From positions 62,001-126,000 of the forward strand of contig NZ_CP029145.1 in NCBI RefSeq assembly GCF_003149515.1: DNA of 64,000 nucleotides. Direction: 5' to 3'. A model generated the notes under the pieces. It ran no database searches. It was not told where the DNA came from and saw only the letters and a list, made by a program, of their open reading frames with translations. Position numbers and translations under genes: made by a program. Of this stretch, positions 51,589 through 60,870 are shown piece by piece (position 1 is the first letter of the stretch; the number at the start of each line of letters is the position of its first letter). The stretch is from Hymenobacter nivis. Lineage in GTDB: Bacteria > Bacteroidota > Bacteroidia > Cytophagales > Hymenobacteraceae.

Positions 51589-52026
51589 AGAATTCGGTGG
51601 GGGAATTGGTGGGAAAAAAACGACAGCGCCGTGCTAAAAAGCAGGTTTCCCGCAGCCATGCGGAACGGAGCCAGGCAGCCGGCCGCGAAGCGGCCGGTAA
51701 TCGAAAGCCAGGCCAGGGGCCCAGCGTGTGAAGCACGGGGGCCCTTAGCCCAGCCGGTGCGGGCGGCCCGTGGGGGCCCCAGCCAAGGGGCTAGGAAGTG
51801 CGGTGGGAGTAGCAGCGCAGGGGCAGGGAATGAATGAGGGCATGACAGGGGGGAGTCGTTGAATTGGTAGCCGTTTCAATAACACCGCGCCGATAACTGC
51901 GCCTTCACTTGCGGCCCAAACAATGCCGGTATGCTCGCGGAGCACGCTGGTTGCGCGCCCGTTTCTCCGGTCTGGTTCTGGCTGACGAATAAGACTTTTC
52001 GAACAACTATATAGCTTAATCTACCC

Positions 52027-52034
52027 CAAACATA
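52027..52034 (-). promoter_or_regulatory. -7 promoter box of susC
   Basis: TATGTTTG on the minus strand, an exact TAnnTTTG match. A CTTG about 21 nt upstream could be the -33 element. It lies 438 nt before the susC start; the leader (51589-52026) shows no ORF of note. Confidence 0.6.
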
Positions 52035-52074
52035 ACTGCCTGCTGCACACAAAGCAAGCGAAGGCCAAAAAAAT

Positions 52075-52118
52075 GTGTGCGCACACGCAAGTAGAAAATG
52101 CAAAAGGTGCCCGCACAC
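52075..52118. promoter_or_regulatory. Tandem operator sites upstream of susC
   Basis: A perfect 12-bp palindrome GTGTGCGCACAC (52075-52086) is followed by a 10/12 match, GTGCCCGCACAC (52107-52118), 32 bp apart centre to centre. The first site is exactly 40 nt from the -7 box. The same arrangement occurs before nagB. The central CG is typical of LacI-family operators. Confidence 0.7.
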
Positions 52119-52221
52119 GCAAAAATCTGGTTATAACATTGCTAAACGTCGCCGCAGCGCAGTGCAGCAGCAGGCTTTAATACTTTACCGCGGCCCCGCC
52201 GTGCTGGCCGGCGGCCCACCG

Positions 52222-53166
52222 CTAGCGCGCCGGGGCCCCCGCCTGGGTGCGCTGTGCCATTACCCGGGCAATAGTTGTGAGCAAGGAGTTGGCACCGGCC
52301 GCGTCCTGCGTCAGCTCCCAAATCATCACGCCGCTGCCCTGGTCGAAGGCCAGGTTGGTTTTGCGCGCGATGGTGGGCAGGCCGTTGTAGCCCACGCCGC
52401 CGAACAGGTCGGCGCTGGGCGGGGCCCCCCGGGCCACTAGGGCCGCGAATGCTTCGCCGGTGGGCTGGCCGTAAAAGGGCAAGCCCAGCACGGCTTTGGT
52501 GGCCGGTAGGCCGCGGCCCTTCCAGTAGGCCAGCGTTTCCACCGCCCCCTCATAGGTGGAATGTGCGGGCGGGGGCGCATCGTAGGCCATAATGTTCAGA
52601 AAATCAACGTTACTGAACACGATGCTGGGAATGCCGGGCCCCGCCCAGGTGCCCCCGGCCACGGCCGCCGTCAGGAGCAGGCCGCGGGGGTGCAGCTGGG
52701 CCGCCAGGGCCTGCATGAGGGCCCCGTAGCCGGCGGCGGTGCTGGCATCGGGGTGCTCCCAATCAATGTCGATGCCGTCGAGCTGGTACGCGGCGGCAAA
52801 CTGCATCAGATTGGCCGTGAAGGCAGTAATGTAATCCGCGTTGGCCCCGATGGCGTCGAAGGCGCTGTGGTCGCCGTCGTGCCAGCCGCCCACTGACACC
52901 AGCACCCGCACCTTGGCGGCGTGGGCCGCCGCCACCAGGCGTCGCAGCTTGGCGGGGTTTTCGAGGGGCTGAAGGCCACCGGTGGCCGTGGGTAGCAAAA
53001 AGGCGTAGTTGACGTGGGTGAGGTGGGCGAGCTGCGCGGGGTTCACCTCGCCGCGCCAGGCCGGCAGGTAGCCCACTACCCGGAACTGGGCCCGCGCCGG
53101 GACCCCCAGCGCCAGCAGCATCGCCACCAGGGCCCAACGCAGCGAATGTTTCGGGTTCATGGGCAC
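52222..53166 (-). CDS. GH18 family glycosidase (chitinase or endo-beta-N-acetylglucosaminidase)
   Basis: 314 residues, signal peptide to about residue 27 (VPARAQ). GH18 barrel with SVGGWHDGDHSAF and catalytic DGIDIDWE (Asp130 to Glu137), then FLNIMAYDAP and a C-terminal GVMIWELTQD strand. Single-domain, no chitin-binding module. In this locus either cleavage of the GlcNAc-GlcNAc core of N-glycans or chitin-oligomer cleavage is plausible. Downstream of the MFS transporter, 6 nt apart, so in the nagB operon. Confidence 0.88.
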   Translation of the reverse strand: MPMNPKHSLRWALVAMLLALGVPARAQFRVVGYLPAWRGEVNPAQLAHLTHVNYAFLLPTATGGLQPLENPAKLRRLVAAAHAAKVRVLVSVGGWHDGDHSAFDAIGANADYITAFTANLMQFAAAYQLDGIDIDWEHPDASTAAGYGALMQALAAQLHPRGLLLTAAVAGGTWAGPGIPSIVFSNVDFLNIMAYDAPPPAHSTYEGAVETLAYWKGRGLPATKAVLGLPFYGQPTGEAFAALVARGAPPSADLFGGVGYNGLPTIARKTNLAFDQGSGVMIWELTQDAAGANSLLTTIARVMAQRTQAGAPAR

Positions 53167-53172
53167 AGCGAA

Positions 53173-54468
53173 TTAAGCAACAGGTAATGCGTAGGATACT
53201 GCCGTTTTGGGCTGGTAAGCGTGGCCCTTGAGGGCGAAGAACAGGATGTACAAGTAGCAGGGAATCAGGAGTACGTAGGCTTGCTGCAACCCCAGTCCTT
53301 CGCTGAGCTTGCCGTACAGGTAGGGTAGCACCGCGCCGCCCCCGATGCCCATGATGAGCAGCGCCGAGCCGTGCTCGGTGTAGCTGCCCAGGCCCCGGAT
53401 GCTGAGTGGGAAAATGGCCGGCCACATCAGCGAGTTGGCCAGGCCCAGCAGTGCCACCAGCAGCACCGACGTGAAGCCGTGCGTAACCAAAATGCCCGCC
53501 GTGAACAGGGCCCCCACCACGGCGCAAATGGCCAGCGCCCTTTGCTGGCTCACGTGGCGCGGAATAGCCCACACGCCCACAAAATACCCCACCAACATGG
53601 CCGTCAGCGTAAGGGAGGTGAAGTTGCGGGCCACGTCGAGGCTGATGCCCTGCGCCCGGCCGTACTGGATAATGGTGTCGCCGGCAATGACTTCCACGCC
53701 CACGCAGCAAAACAGCGCCAGCACGCCCAGGGCCAGGTGCGGGTACTGAAAAAGGCCCTTCCCCGCCGCCGCCGTGGCCCCGGCGGTGGGCGTGGGTGCC
53801 GTTTCCTCGGTGGTGATTTCGGGCAGGCTGGATAATTTAATCAGGCCGGCAAGCACCACCAAGGCCCCCGCCATCACGAGGTAAGGGAAAATTACGCGGT
53901 CGGCCAGCTGCTGAAGCAGCACGGCTTTGGCGGCCGGCGAGGCAGTGCGGGCCAGCTGGCTCTCAAGCTCCGAAGCGCCTTTCAGCACCACCGCCCCGAT
54001 GATGAACGGGCTCAGGACCCCGGCCACCTTGTTGCAAATGCCCATGATGCTGATGCGCCGGGCGGCACTCTCGATGGGCCCTAGCACGGTGGCGTAGGGG
54101 TTGGCGGCAGTTTGGAGCAGCGCCAGGCCGGCCCCTTGCACAAACAAGCCCGCCAGGAACAGCCCAAACGAGCGGGCCTGCGCCGCCGGTACGAACACCA
54201 GGGCCCCCGCCGCCATCACAACCAGGCCCAGCGCCATGCCGTTTTTGAAGCCCGTGCGGCGCAAAATCAGCGACGACGGGATGGCCAAAAACACGTAGGC
54301 GATGTAGAAGGCGAACGTCACCAACAGCGCCTGCGCGTAGGTCAGGTCGCAGGCAATTTTCAGGAACGGAATCAGCGTGCCGTTGAGCCAGGTGATGAAC
54401 CCGAAGATGAAAAACAGGGCCCCGATGATGGCCAGGGGCGGAACGACGGTGGCTTTGCTGTCTTTCAT
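53173..54468 (-). CDS. MFS sugar:H+ symporter, NagP/FucP-like
   Basis: 431 residues, 12 membrane segments. FucP-group motifs: IIGALFFIFGFITWLNGTLI, LAGLFVQGAGLALLQTAANP and MGICNKVAGVLSPFIIGA. Members of this group carry fucose, glucose/galactose or N-acetylglucosamine; its place between nagB-PIG-L and a GH18 gene favours N-acetylglucosamine. Inner membrane. Confidence 0.88.
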   Translation of the reverse strand: MKDSKATVVPPLAIIGALFFIFGFITWLNGTLIPFLKIACDLTYAQALLVTFAFYIAYVFLAIPSSLILRRTGFKNGMALGLVVMAAGALVFVPAAQARSFGLFLAGLFVQGAGLALLQTAANPYATVLGPIESAARRISIMGICNKVAGVLSPFIIGAVVLKGASELESQLARTASPAAKAVLLQQLADRVIFPYLVMAGALVVLAGLIKLSSLPEITTEETAPTPTAGATAAAGKGLFQYPHLALGVLALFCCVGVEVIAGDTIIQYGRAQGISLDVARNFTSLTLTAMLVGYFVGVWAIPRHVSQQRALAICAVVGALFTAGILVTHGFTSVLLVALLGLANSLMWPAIFPLSIRGLGSYTEHGSALLIMGIGGGAVLPYLYGKLSEGLGLQQAYVLLIPCYLYILFFALKGHAYQPKTAVSYALPVA

Positions 54469-54575
54469 ACAACAATCAGGAAAAGGAGGAGAGGGTCCGC
54501 CCGGGGGCGGAGTGAGGCGGCCGCCCGCGCCCTTGGCGCTGGCGGCCGGGGTCCCCGGCAGGGGCCCCCGGGGCC

Positions 54576-56492
54576 CTAAAACCGGTAGCGCACGAAGGCC
54601 TCCATGGCCTCGTACTCGGCCAGGCCGAGCTGGTCGTAGCGCCTGGCGGTGGCGCGGTTGCGGTCTTCCGAGCGCTGCCAGAACTCGCGCTTGTCGTTGC
54701 CGGGGAACACGGCGCTGTCTTTCTGCGACTGGTGCTTGAAGATAGCCTGGCGCTTGCGCATCAACTCCTCGGGACTGATGGGCACGGCCATCTCAATCTC
54801 CTCTACGTCCCACTCCTGCCAGGCCCCGCGGTAGAGCCACAAGTAGCAGTCATCGAGCCAGGTCTCCTGGCCCTTGAGACGCGCCAGGGCGGCAAAAATG
54901 GCGTCGAGGCACACCTTGTGGGTGCCGTGCGGGTCGCGCAGGTCGCCGGCGGCGAAGATTTGGTGGGGCCGGATTTCCTGCAAAATGTTCACCACTTCCT
55001 GGATGTCGGCCTCGCCCAGCGGCTTCTTTTTCACCTGCCCGGTTTCGTAAAACGGCATGTTCATGAAGTACACGTTGGCGGCTTTTACGCCGCAGAAGCG
55101 GCAGGCGGCCGATGCTTCGCCCTTCCGGATCAGGGCCTTAATGTCCTGCACCAGCGGGCTGTCTTCCTCGCCCAACTTCTTGCGGCTGAGGAACTCCACC
55201 ACTTCGGCGTGCTCTTTTTGCATCTTGGTGGCGCCCACGCCCGACTCCCGCGCGAAGTCCAGGGCGAAGTCGGCATAGCGGCGTGCGTCGTCGTCGAACA
55301 CGGCGATATTGCCCGAGGTCTGGTAGGCCACGTGCACGTCGTGGCCCTGGTCGACGAGGCGCAGCAGCGTACCGCCCATCGAAATCACGTCGTCGTCGGG
55401 GTGGGGGCTGAAGATGAGCACCCGCTTGTGGGCCGGCAGGGCCCGTTCGGGCCGCTGGGCGTCGTTCGAGTTGGGCTTGCCGCCCGGCCAGCCCGTGATG
55501 GTGTGCTGGATACCGTTGAATACCTTAATGTTGAGGCTATAAGCGTTGCCCGATTCCACCAGCAGGTCGCTCAGGCTGCCGTCCTTGTAGTCTTCGTCGG
55601 TGAGCTTGAGGATGGGCTTCTTCATTGTCAGGCTCAGCCAGATAACGGCTCGCCGAATCAGGGCGTCGTCCCAGGCGCACATGCCCACCAGCCAGGGCGT
55701 TTTGATGCGCGTCAGCTCCAGAGCGGCCCACTGGTCCACCACCACCCGCGTGTGGGGGTGCTGCTGCAAGAAGGAGGCCGGCACGGCGTCCGAAATCTTG
55801 CCCTCCACCGTTTCCTGGAGGATTTTGGCTTTGCCCTCGCCCCAGGCCAGCAGGATGATCTGGCGGGCCTTGGCGATGGTGCCCACGCCCATGGTGAGGG
55901 CCCGAAGCGGCACGTATTCTTCCTTGATGAAGTCCTTGGCCGCGTCGGTAATCGTCAGGGGATCAAGCTTTACTAGGCGCGTGGCCGAGGTGCTGGCCGA
56001 GCCCGGCTCGTTGAAGCCGATGTGGCCGGTGCGCCCGATGCCGAGCAGTTGTAGGTCGAGCCCGCCGCAGTCCTCGATCAGCCGGTCGTAGGCCTGGCAG
56101 TAGGCTTTCACCTGTTCGATGGGCAGCGTGCCGTCCGGGATGTGAACGTTTTCGGGCCGGATGTCCACGTGGTCGAACAGCTGCTCGTGCATGAAGTAGA
56201 CGTAGCTCTGGAGCTCGTCGGGCGGCATGGGGTAGTACTCGTCGAGGTTGAAGGTGACCACGTTCTGAAAGCTGAGGCCCTCCTCGCGGTGCAGCCGCAC
56301 CAGCTCCTGGTACACGCCGATGGGCGACGAGCCGGTGGCCAGGCCCAGCACGGTCCGCTCGCCCTTAGCCTGCTTGGCCCGAATCAGCGCGGCAATTTCG
56401 TGGGCCACGTAAATGGCGCCTTCCCGCGACGTTTCAAAAACGGTGACCGGCAGTTTCTCAAACGTGGTTTCGGAGTAGTTCAAAACTTCCAT
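54576..56492 (-). CDS. nagB: Glucosamine-6-phosphate deaminase fused to PIG-L deacetylase-like domain
   Basis: 638 residues, two domains. The NagB domain (about 1-290) converts glucosamine-6-P to fructose-6-P and NH3; TFNLDEYYPM contains the catalytic Asp84, and LGIGRTGHIGFNEP has His157 and Glu162, with Thr155 where E. coli has Asp141. The C-terminal PIG-L/LmbE domain (about 390-638) has the zinc motif FSPHPDDDVISMGG and DPHGTHK. PIG-L proteins deacetylate GlcNAc derivatives, so this domain may supply the deacetylation for which no nagA is seen in the window. Start 56492 (MEVLNYSETTFEKL) fixed by homology. First gene of the operon with the MFS and GH18 genes. Confidence 0.9.
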   Translation of the reverse strand: MEVLNYSETTFEKLPVTVFETSREGAIYVAHEIAALIRAKQAKGERTVLGLATGSSPIGVYQELVRLHREEGLSFQNVVTFNLDEYYPMPPDELQSYVYFMHEQLFDHVDIRPENVHIPDGTLPIEQVKAYCQAYDRLIEDCGGLDLQLLGIGRTGHIGFNEPGSASTSATRLVKLDPLTITDAAKDFIKEEYVPLRALTMGVGTIAKARQIILLAWGEGKAKILQETVEGKISDAVPASFLQQHPHTRVVVDQWAALELTRIKTPWLVGMCAWDDALIRRAVIWLSLTMKKPILKLTDEDYKDGSLSDLLVESGNAYSLNIKVFNGIQHTITGWPGGKPNSNDAQRPERALPAHKRVLIFSPHPDDDVISMGGTLLRLVDQGHDVHVAYQTSGNIAVFDDDARRYADFALDFARESGVGATKMQKEHAEVVEFLSRKKLGEEDSPLVQDIKALIRKGEASAACRFCGVKAANVYFMNMPFYETGQVKKKPLGEADIQEVVNILQEIRPHQIFAAGDLRDPHGTHKVCLDAIFAALARLKGQETWLDDCYLWLYRGAWQEWDVEEIEMAVPISPEELMRKRQAIFKHQSQKDSAVFPGNDKREFWQRSEDRNRATARRYDQLGLAEYEAMEAFVRYRF

Positions 56493-56697
56493 GGCTGAAT
56501 TTCGAGCGTAAAAATGGCGGATTTTTAAAACGAAGCAGGAAGGTGCGGCTGGCAAAAAGCTGGGGCCCCTGGGGCCCTTCGCGCAGTAGGAAGCAAGAAC
56601 CAGGGCGGCGGTAGCCGGGGTGTTTAACAGGAGCTGGCAGGCCAAGGGCAAGCGCGGCTGAATAGAATAATTGTAGTAAATAATAGTTTGCTTGGAT

Positions 56698-56705
56698 CAA
56701 ACTTA
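56698..56705 (-). promoter_or_regulatory. -7 promoter box of nagB operon
   Basis: TAAGTTTG on the minus strand, exact TAnnTTTG, about 205 nt upstream of nagB. It aligns without gaps to the susC promoter. Confidence 0.6.
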
Positions 56706-56745
56706 AGCCCGCCGCGCAAGCAAAGCAAGCGTTAGGCAAAAAAAT

Positions 56746-56790
56746 GTGTGCGCACACGCAAAAATAATCGTTCGGCGTGTGCGCGCACAC
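56746..56790. promoter_or_regulatory. Tandem operator sites in the nagB-lacI intergenic region
   Basis: The perfect palindrome GTGTGCGCACAC (56746-56757) is followed by the 14-bp palindrome GTGTGCGCGCACAC (56777-56790), centres 32 bp apart. The first site is exactly 40 nt from the nagB -7 box, as at susC. The pair lies between the divergent nagB and lacI genes and could control both. Confidence 0.72.
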
Positions 56791-56936
56791 GGCACTTTGA
56801 GTGGTTCGGTAAGCTGAACCCCACGCCTGGGCCCCCGATATAAGAAAAAGCAGATGCGCAGCAACCCCGGGCACTGTTCGTTGTTATTGCCGGCAGCTCC
56901 GTGCGGCAGCGCGGCCCTGGGCACTGGGTTGCGTGA

Positions 56937-56944
56937 TAACTTTG
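56937..56944 (+). promoter_or_regulatory. -7 promoter box of the LacI-type regulator
   Basis: TAACTTTG, exact TAnnTTTG, 81 nt upstream of the regulator start at 57026. Confidence 0.5.
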
Positions 56945-57025
56945 GTACGTTTACAAGTAAGCCCGGCCCCACGCGCTAGGGTGCCGCACACAAGCCGGTG
57001 CGCCGGGCAAAGGATCGTTAGCAGT

Positions 57026-58126
57026 ATGGAAAAAATTGCGGTACGCATCAAGGATATTGCCGCCAAGGCCAATGTGTCGGTGGGAACCGTAGACCGGGTG
57101 CTCCACAACCGGGGCCGGGTCTCGGAAAAAGTGCGACAGAAAGTGTTGCTGATGATGCAGGAGCTGGACTACGAGCCCAACCTGATTGCCCGCACGCTCG
57201 GCTCGAACCGCACCTACCAACTGGCCGTGGTGCAGCCCGACCATCTCATCGACCCCTACTGGCAAGCCCCGTGGGACGGCATCGGCAAAGCGGCCAAAGA
57301 GCTCAAGCAGTACGGCGTCAACGTCACCATGTACCCTTACGAACTCACGGAGGTGGCCTCATTTGTGGCGCAGGCCGAGGCGGCCACGCGCTCCGCGCCC
57401 GACGGCATCCTCATTGCGCCGCTATTCTACCGCGAGTCGCTGGCGTTTTTTAAGCGCTGGCAGGCGCAGCGCGTGCCGTACGTGCTGTTCAATACCTACA
57501 TCGCCGAGCTGCCCTCGCTCAGTTACGTGGGGCAGGACTCGTACCAGAGCGGTTTTTTGGCGGGCAAGCTGGTGCAGTTTGGGCAGGCCCAGTCGGGCAC
57601 GTACCTCATCGCGCATATTGCCGAAGACATTACCAACTCCGTGCACGTGACGCAAAAGGAGCGGGGCTTCCGCGACTACTTTGCCCAGCTGGCCGCCCGG
57701 GGCGAGGCGGCCCCGGGCCCCCGGTCGGCCTCCGACAACGTCGTCAGCATCGACCTGCCCGACCCGGCTGACCCGGCCGACCCGTCGTTTGCCCGGCAGT
57801 TGAACCGGTTGCTCGACGATGAAACCGTGCATCTGCGCGGCATCTTCGTGAGCACTTCCAAGGCCTATGAAATCGCGCCCTACCTGCAAGCCTACCACCG
57901 CGAAGACGTGCGCTTGGTGGGCTACGACTTGCTGGAAAAGAACATTCACTTCCTCAACGAGAACGTGATTGATTTCCTCATCAACCAAAACCCGTACGAG
58001 CAGGGCTACCAGGGCGTTTTTGCGCTGGCCGACCAGCTGGTTTTCAAGAAGGAAGTGCCCCCGCTGAAGTACCTGCCGCTCGATATCATCACCAAGGAAA
58101 ACCTGCGCTACTACGTGGAGAAATAG
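57026..58126 (+). CDS. LacI-family transcriptional regulator
   Basis: 366 residues. N-terminal helix-turn-helix (about 7-30, IKDIAAKANVSVGTVDRVLH and NRGRVSE), a hinge helix (VLLMMQELDYEPNLIARTLG) and a periplasmic-binding-like effector domain (YQLAVVQPDHLIDPYWQAPW to VGYDLLEKNIHFLNENVIDF). Divergent from the nagB operon, with palindromic operators in between. It is the best candidate to bind those operators and the identical ones before susC; the inducer is probably a GlcNAc- or mannose-containing sugar. The start MEKIAVRIKDIA is preferred over upstream in-frame codons. Confidence 0.9.
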   Translation: MEKIAVRIKDIAAKANVSVGTVDRVLHNRGRVSEKVRQKVLLMMQELDYEPNLIARTLGSNRTYQLAVVQPDHLIDPYWQAPWDGIGKAAKELKQYGVNVTMYPYELTEVASFVAQAEAATRSAPDGILIAPLFYRESLAFFKRWQAQRVPYVLFNTYIAELPSLSYVGQDSYQSGFLAGKLVQFGQAQSGTYLIAHIAEDITNSVHVTQKERGFRDYFAQLAARGEAAPGPRSASDNVVSIDLPDPADPADPSFARQLNRLLDDETVHLRGIFVSTSKAYEIAPYLQAYHREDVRLVGYDLLEKNIHFLNENVIDFLINQNPYEQGYQGVFALADQLVFKKEVPPLKYLPLDIITKENLRYYVEK

Positions 58127-58163
58127 GGCCCCCAGCCGGGCCAGTGTAATAAAAGGCTTCACG

Positions 58164-58228
58164 TGTCCTTACCCAAACCTTATTCAAAAATGCCGGCTAT
58201 TAGTTTGAATAAGATTTGGTTAGGGACA
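58164..58228. repeat. 25-bp inverted repeat after lacI
   Basis: 58164-58188 (TGTCCTTACCCAAACCTTAT...) and 58204-58228 are complementary at 22 of 25 positions, with the mismatches being potential wobble pairs. Either a terminator-like hairpin or an element end. The rest of 58127-58377 shows nothing. Confidence 0.65.
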
Positions 58229-58377
58229 AGACCAACTCAGAGGCTCTTAATTTGCTATTGCCACTAATTGGAAACAAGCTTATGAAACCATCACCTGCTG
58301 TTAAGTAACTGGCCATAATTAAATGGATGGTTCTTTATTCGCAAGTTTGCGGATAAAGAAATGCCTGACTATATGTA

Positions 58378-59359
58378 GATGCGGCCGAACGGACCACGCT
58401 GCAAGCCGGCCGTCACCACCATCCCAAACACCAATTTCGCGCCCGTTGCCAGTGCTTGTTGCTGAGCGCCGACGGGTAGGGGGTGGTGGCGCTGATGGCG
58501 GTGCTGGGGGTAAGTCGGACGACGGTGTTCGCCTGGTTTGAGCGCTGGGAAATGGGGGGCCTGGCCGGATTGGCCAACGCCCCAGGCCAGGGCCGGCCAC
58601 CCGTACTTACGGCGGCCGACGAGCAGCCCGTATGCCAGGCCGTCGGGCAGAACCGCCAGCAACTCAAAGAGGTGACGGCCACCTTGCGCCGGGATTTGAA
58701 CAAAGAGTTCTCCCCCAAGACGTTGAAACGTTTTTTAAAAGGCTTGGCGGGACGTGGCGATGGATTCGGCATGGCCTGAAGACGGCCCAGGACCTGGAAG
58801 ACTATACCGACAAAGCCGAGCACCTGGCTGACTTACAAACCCTGGAAAAACAGGGGCACATCGACTTGTATTACGGCGACGAATCGGACTTTTGCCTGAC
58901 CTCGGCCCTGCCCTACGCCTGGTAATTTCCCGGCGAACAGGTCGCCACCCTGCCGCGCCATCGTCAGCGTTTCAACGTATTGGGCTTTTATAACGCCACC
59001 ACCAACGACTTGTACGCCGCCGCCCGCGAAGGCACGCTCGACGCGGCCTTCGTCATCGATACACTCGATGCCTGGGCTGCCACCCGTACCCGCCCCACCG
59101 TGCTGGTGCTCGATAACGCCAAAATTCATCACAGCGCCACCTTTCGGGCGCGCCTGCAACACGGGGAAGATCTGGACGCCCCCCTTTTTTACCTGCCCAC
59201 CTGCAGCCCTCACCTCAACAAAATGGAGACCCCGTGGCGTAAAATCAACTACGAGTGGCTGCGCCCCGAAGCCTACCGTAATTTCAAGACCCTCTAGACC
59301 GCCGTTTGGCATATTCTCGACCGCGTGGGCCTGCAGTACACCATTCAATCTTCGACCTG
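58378..59359 (+). pseudogene. IS630-family transposase, broken
   Basis: Reads through as HTH (AERTTLQAGRHHHPKHQF, VLGVSRTTVFAWFERWE, GLAGLANAPGQGRPP), DDE domain (LYYGDESDFCLTSALPYAW, FNVLGFYNATTNDLYAA, VLVLDNAKIHHS, FYLPTCSPHLNKME). Defects: an in-frame TAG near 58478, a frameshift near 58750, TAA after PYAW (58923) and TAG after FKTL (59297). The catalytic Asp, Asp, and Glu positions are still readable (GDESDF, LDNAKIH, NKME). No clear terminal inverted repeats. Confidence 0.8.
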
Positions 59360-59518
59360 AAATAGTCTGAATAAATATAGCCCACTACTTAGCAACTGAA
59401 AGACCACCAATGCTTGATCTGCCCGAACAGCTGCTGCCATATTGCTATTGATGAAGATATCACCGTCCTGCCCCAATGTTGCCAAACCCCACGTTGGGCG
59501 AAGTTTTGTATTGTTTAT

Positions 59519-60784
59519 TCAATTTTTATGAATCCACTCGACTAAAAAGCAAAATCCAATAATTATACCCGATACAATTACACCGAGGATATTTGAGTCG
59601 TATTGCTGGTTAATTAAAATGACTAATGCTATCATACACAAAATGAATCCTCCCAAAGGAATTATTTTATTACCCTTTGTATCGTTTGATAGCTTAAATC
59701 CTACGAGATTGACAATGCCGAAAATTAGCAAGAATCCAACACTTCCTGCTGTTGATATGCTTTCTAAATCGAGAACATTTACTAAGATTAATGTTGCAAC
59801 AGCTGTAATCATTAAGCCGATGGGTTTATTCCAAAGTTTAGCAAGGAAATGATGTGATAGTTCATCAGCTTCGGCAATTTCGTAACTAACACGACTACCT
59901 CCTAATAATGAAGCATTTATTGCCGAAAATGTTGATATTAAAGCGGCTACGGTTATGATTGAAAATCCAATTTGTCCCAGCATTGGTTTGGCGGCTTCTG
60001 CCAAAACATAGTCTTGCGCTGTGGATATCTTTTGAAATGGAAGTGACCCTACTGTTACAAACGCAATGATAATGTAAAGTATAATTACAAAAATTATAGA
60101 AAAATAATATGCTCGTGGAATATTTTTTTCAGGATCAATCATATCTGGTACAGCATTAGCAATAAGCTCAAAGCCTTCATATGCCACAAAAATCACCATT
60201 CCGCCTGCAAATAATTTTATAGGCCTTGCCCAATGCGCAATTGCTAGCTGAGATACATTTGGATTTCCAATCAAGCCATAAGCTCCAAAGCAAATAAACG
60301 CAAGAAGAATAACTAATTTAATAATTACGGCATAAGATTCTATTTTCCCTACAACAATAATGCTGTAATAGTTGATTGCTGTCGCCAAAATAATGATTGC
60401 ACTGGAATATATATGAAAATTAATCGTTTTGTTATTGGTAATTTCGAATAAATTAGGAGCATAGGAACCAAACGCAGAAGAATAAAGTGAAAGCATTATA
60501 GTATAACTTATCCACAAAAGATTATTAATTCCACCACTAAAAACGGATACACCAAAACCTTGATTAATAAATTTCACAGTTCCGCCTCTGCTGGGATAAG
60601 CTTTAGAAAGATTGACATAGCTGTAAGAAGTAATTAAAGCTAAAATCCCAGCAAACAGAAAAGCTAATGGTGTCCCGCCTTTTGCTAGTGATACCGCAAG
60701 CCCAAGTACGGCAAAAATTCCACCCCCAACCATTCCTCCAATTCCAATAGAAATGGCTTCTTTCAACCCGATTTTTTTATTCAT
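59519..60784 (-). CDS. APC-family amino acid permease, AT-rich
   Basis: 421 residues, about 12 membrane segments. Starts MNKKIGLKEAISIGIGGMVG with the GGMVGGGIF motif of APC transporters in the first segment; later GGMVIFVAYEGFELIANAVP and DMIDPEKNIPRAYYFSI, NASLLGGSRVSYEIAEADEL are family-typical. Codons are strongly A/T-ending, unlike every neighbour, so recent horizontal acquisition is likely. Substrate unknown. It lies between a broken IS630 and a repeat, without operon partners. GTG 60793 is an alternative start. Confidence 0.88.
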   Translation of the reverse strand: MNKKIGLKEAISIGIGGMVGGGIFAVLGLAVSLAKGGTPLAFLFAGILALITSYSYVNLSKAYPSRGGTVKFINQGFGVSVFSGGINNLLWISYTIMLSLYSSAFGSYAPNLFEITNNKTINFHIYSSAIIILATAINYYSIIVVGKIESYAVIIKLVILLAFICFGAYGLIGNPNVSQLAIAHWARPIKLFAGGMVIFVAYEGFELIANAVPDMIDPEKNIPRAYYFSIIFVIILYIIIAFVTVGSLPFQKISTAQDYVLAEAAKPMLGQIGFSIITVAALISTFSAINASLLGGSRVSYEIAEADELSHHFLAKLWNKPIGLMITAVATLILVNVLDLESISTAGSVGFLLIFGIVNLVGFKLSNDTKGNKIIPLGGFILCMIALVILINQQYDSNILGVIVSGIIIGFCFLVEWIHKN

Positions 60785-60870
60785 TATCGACACTTTTTTT
60801 AAATTTCGCCTAACATCTAGATAGCCGCTACTGGTAAGTACTCGTCAGCAAATAATTTATATTAAAATAG

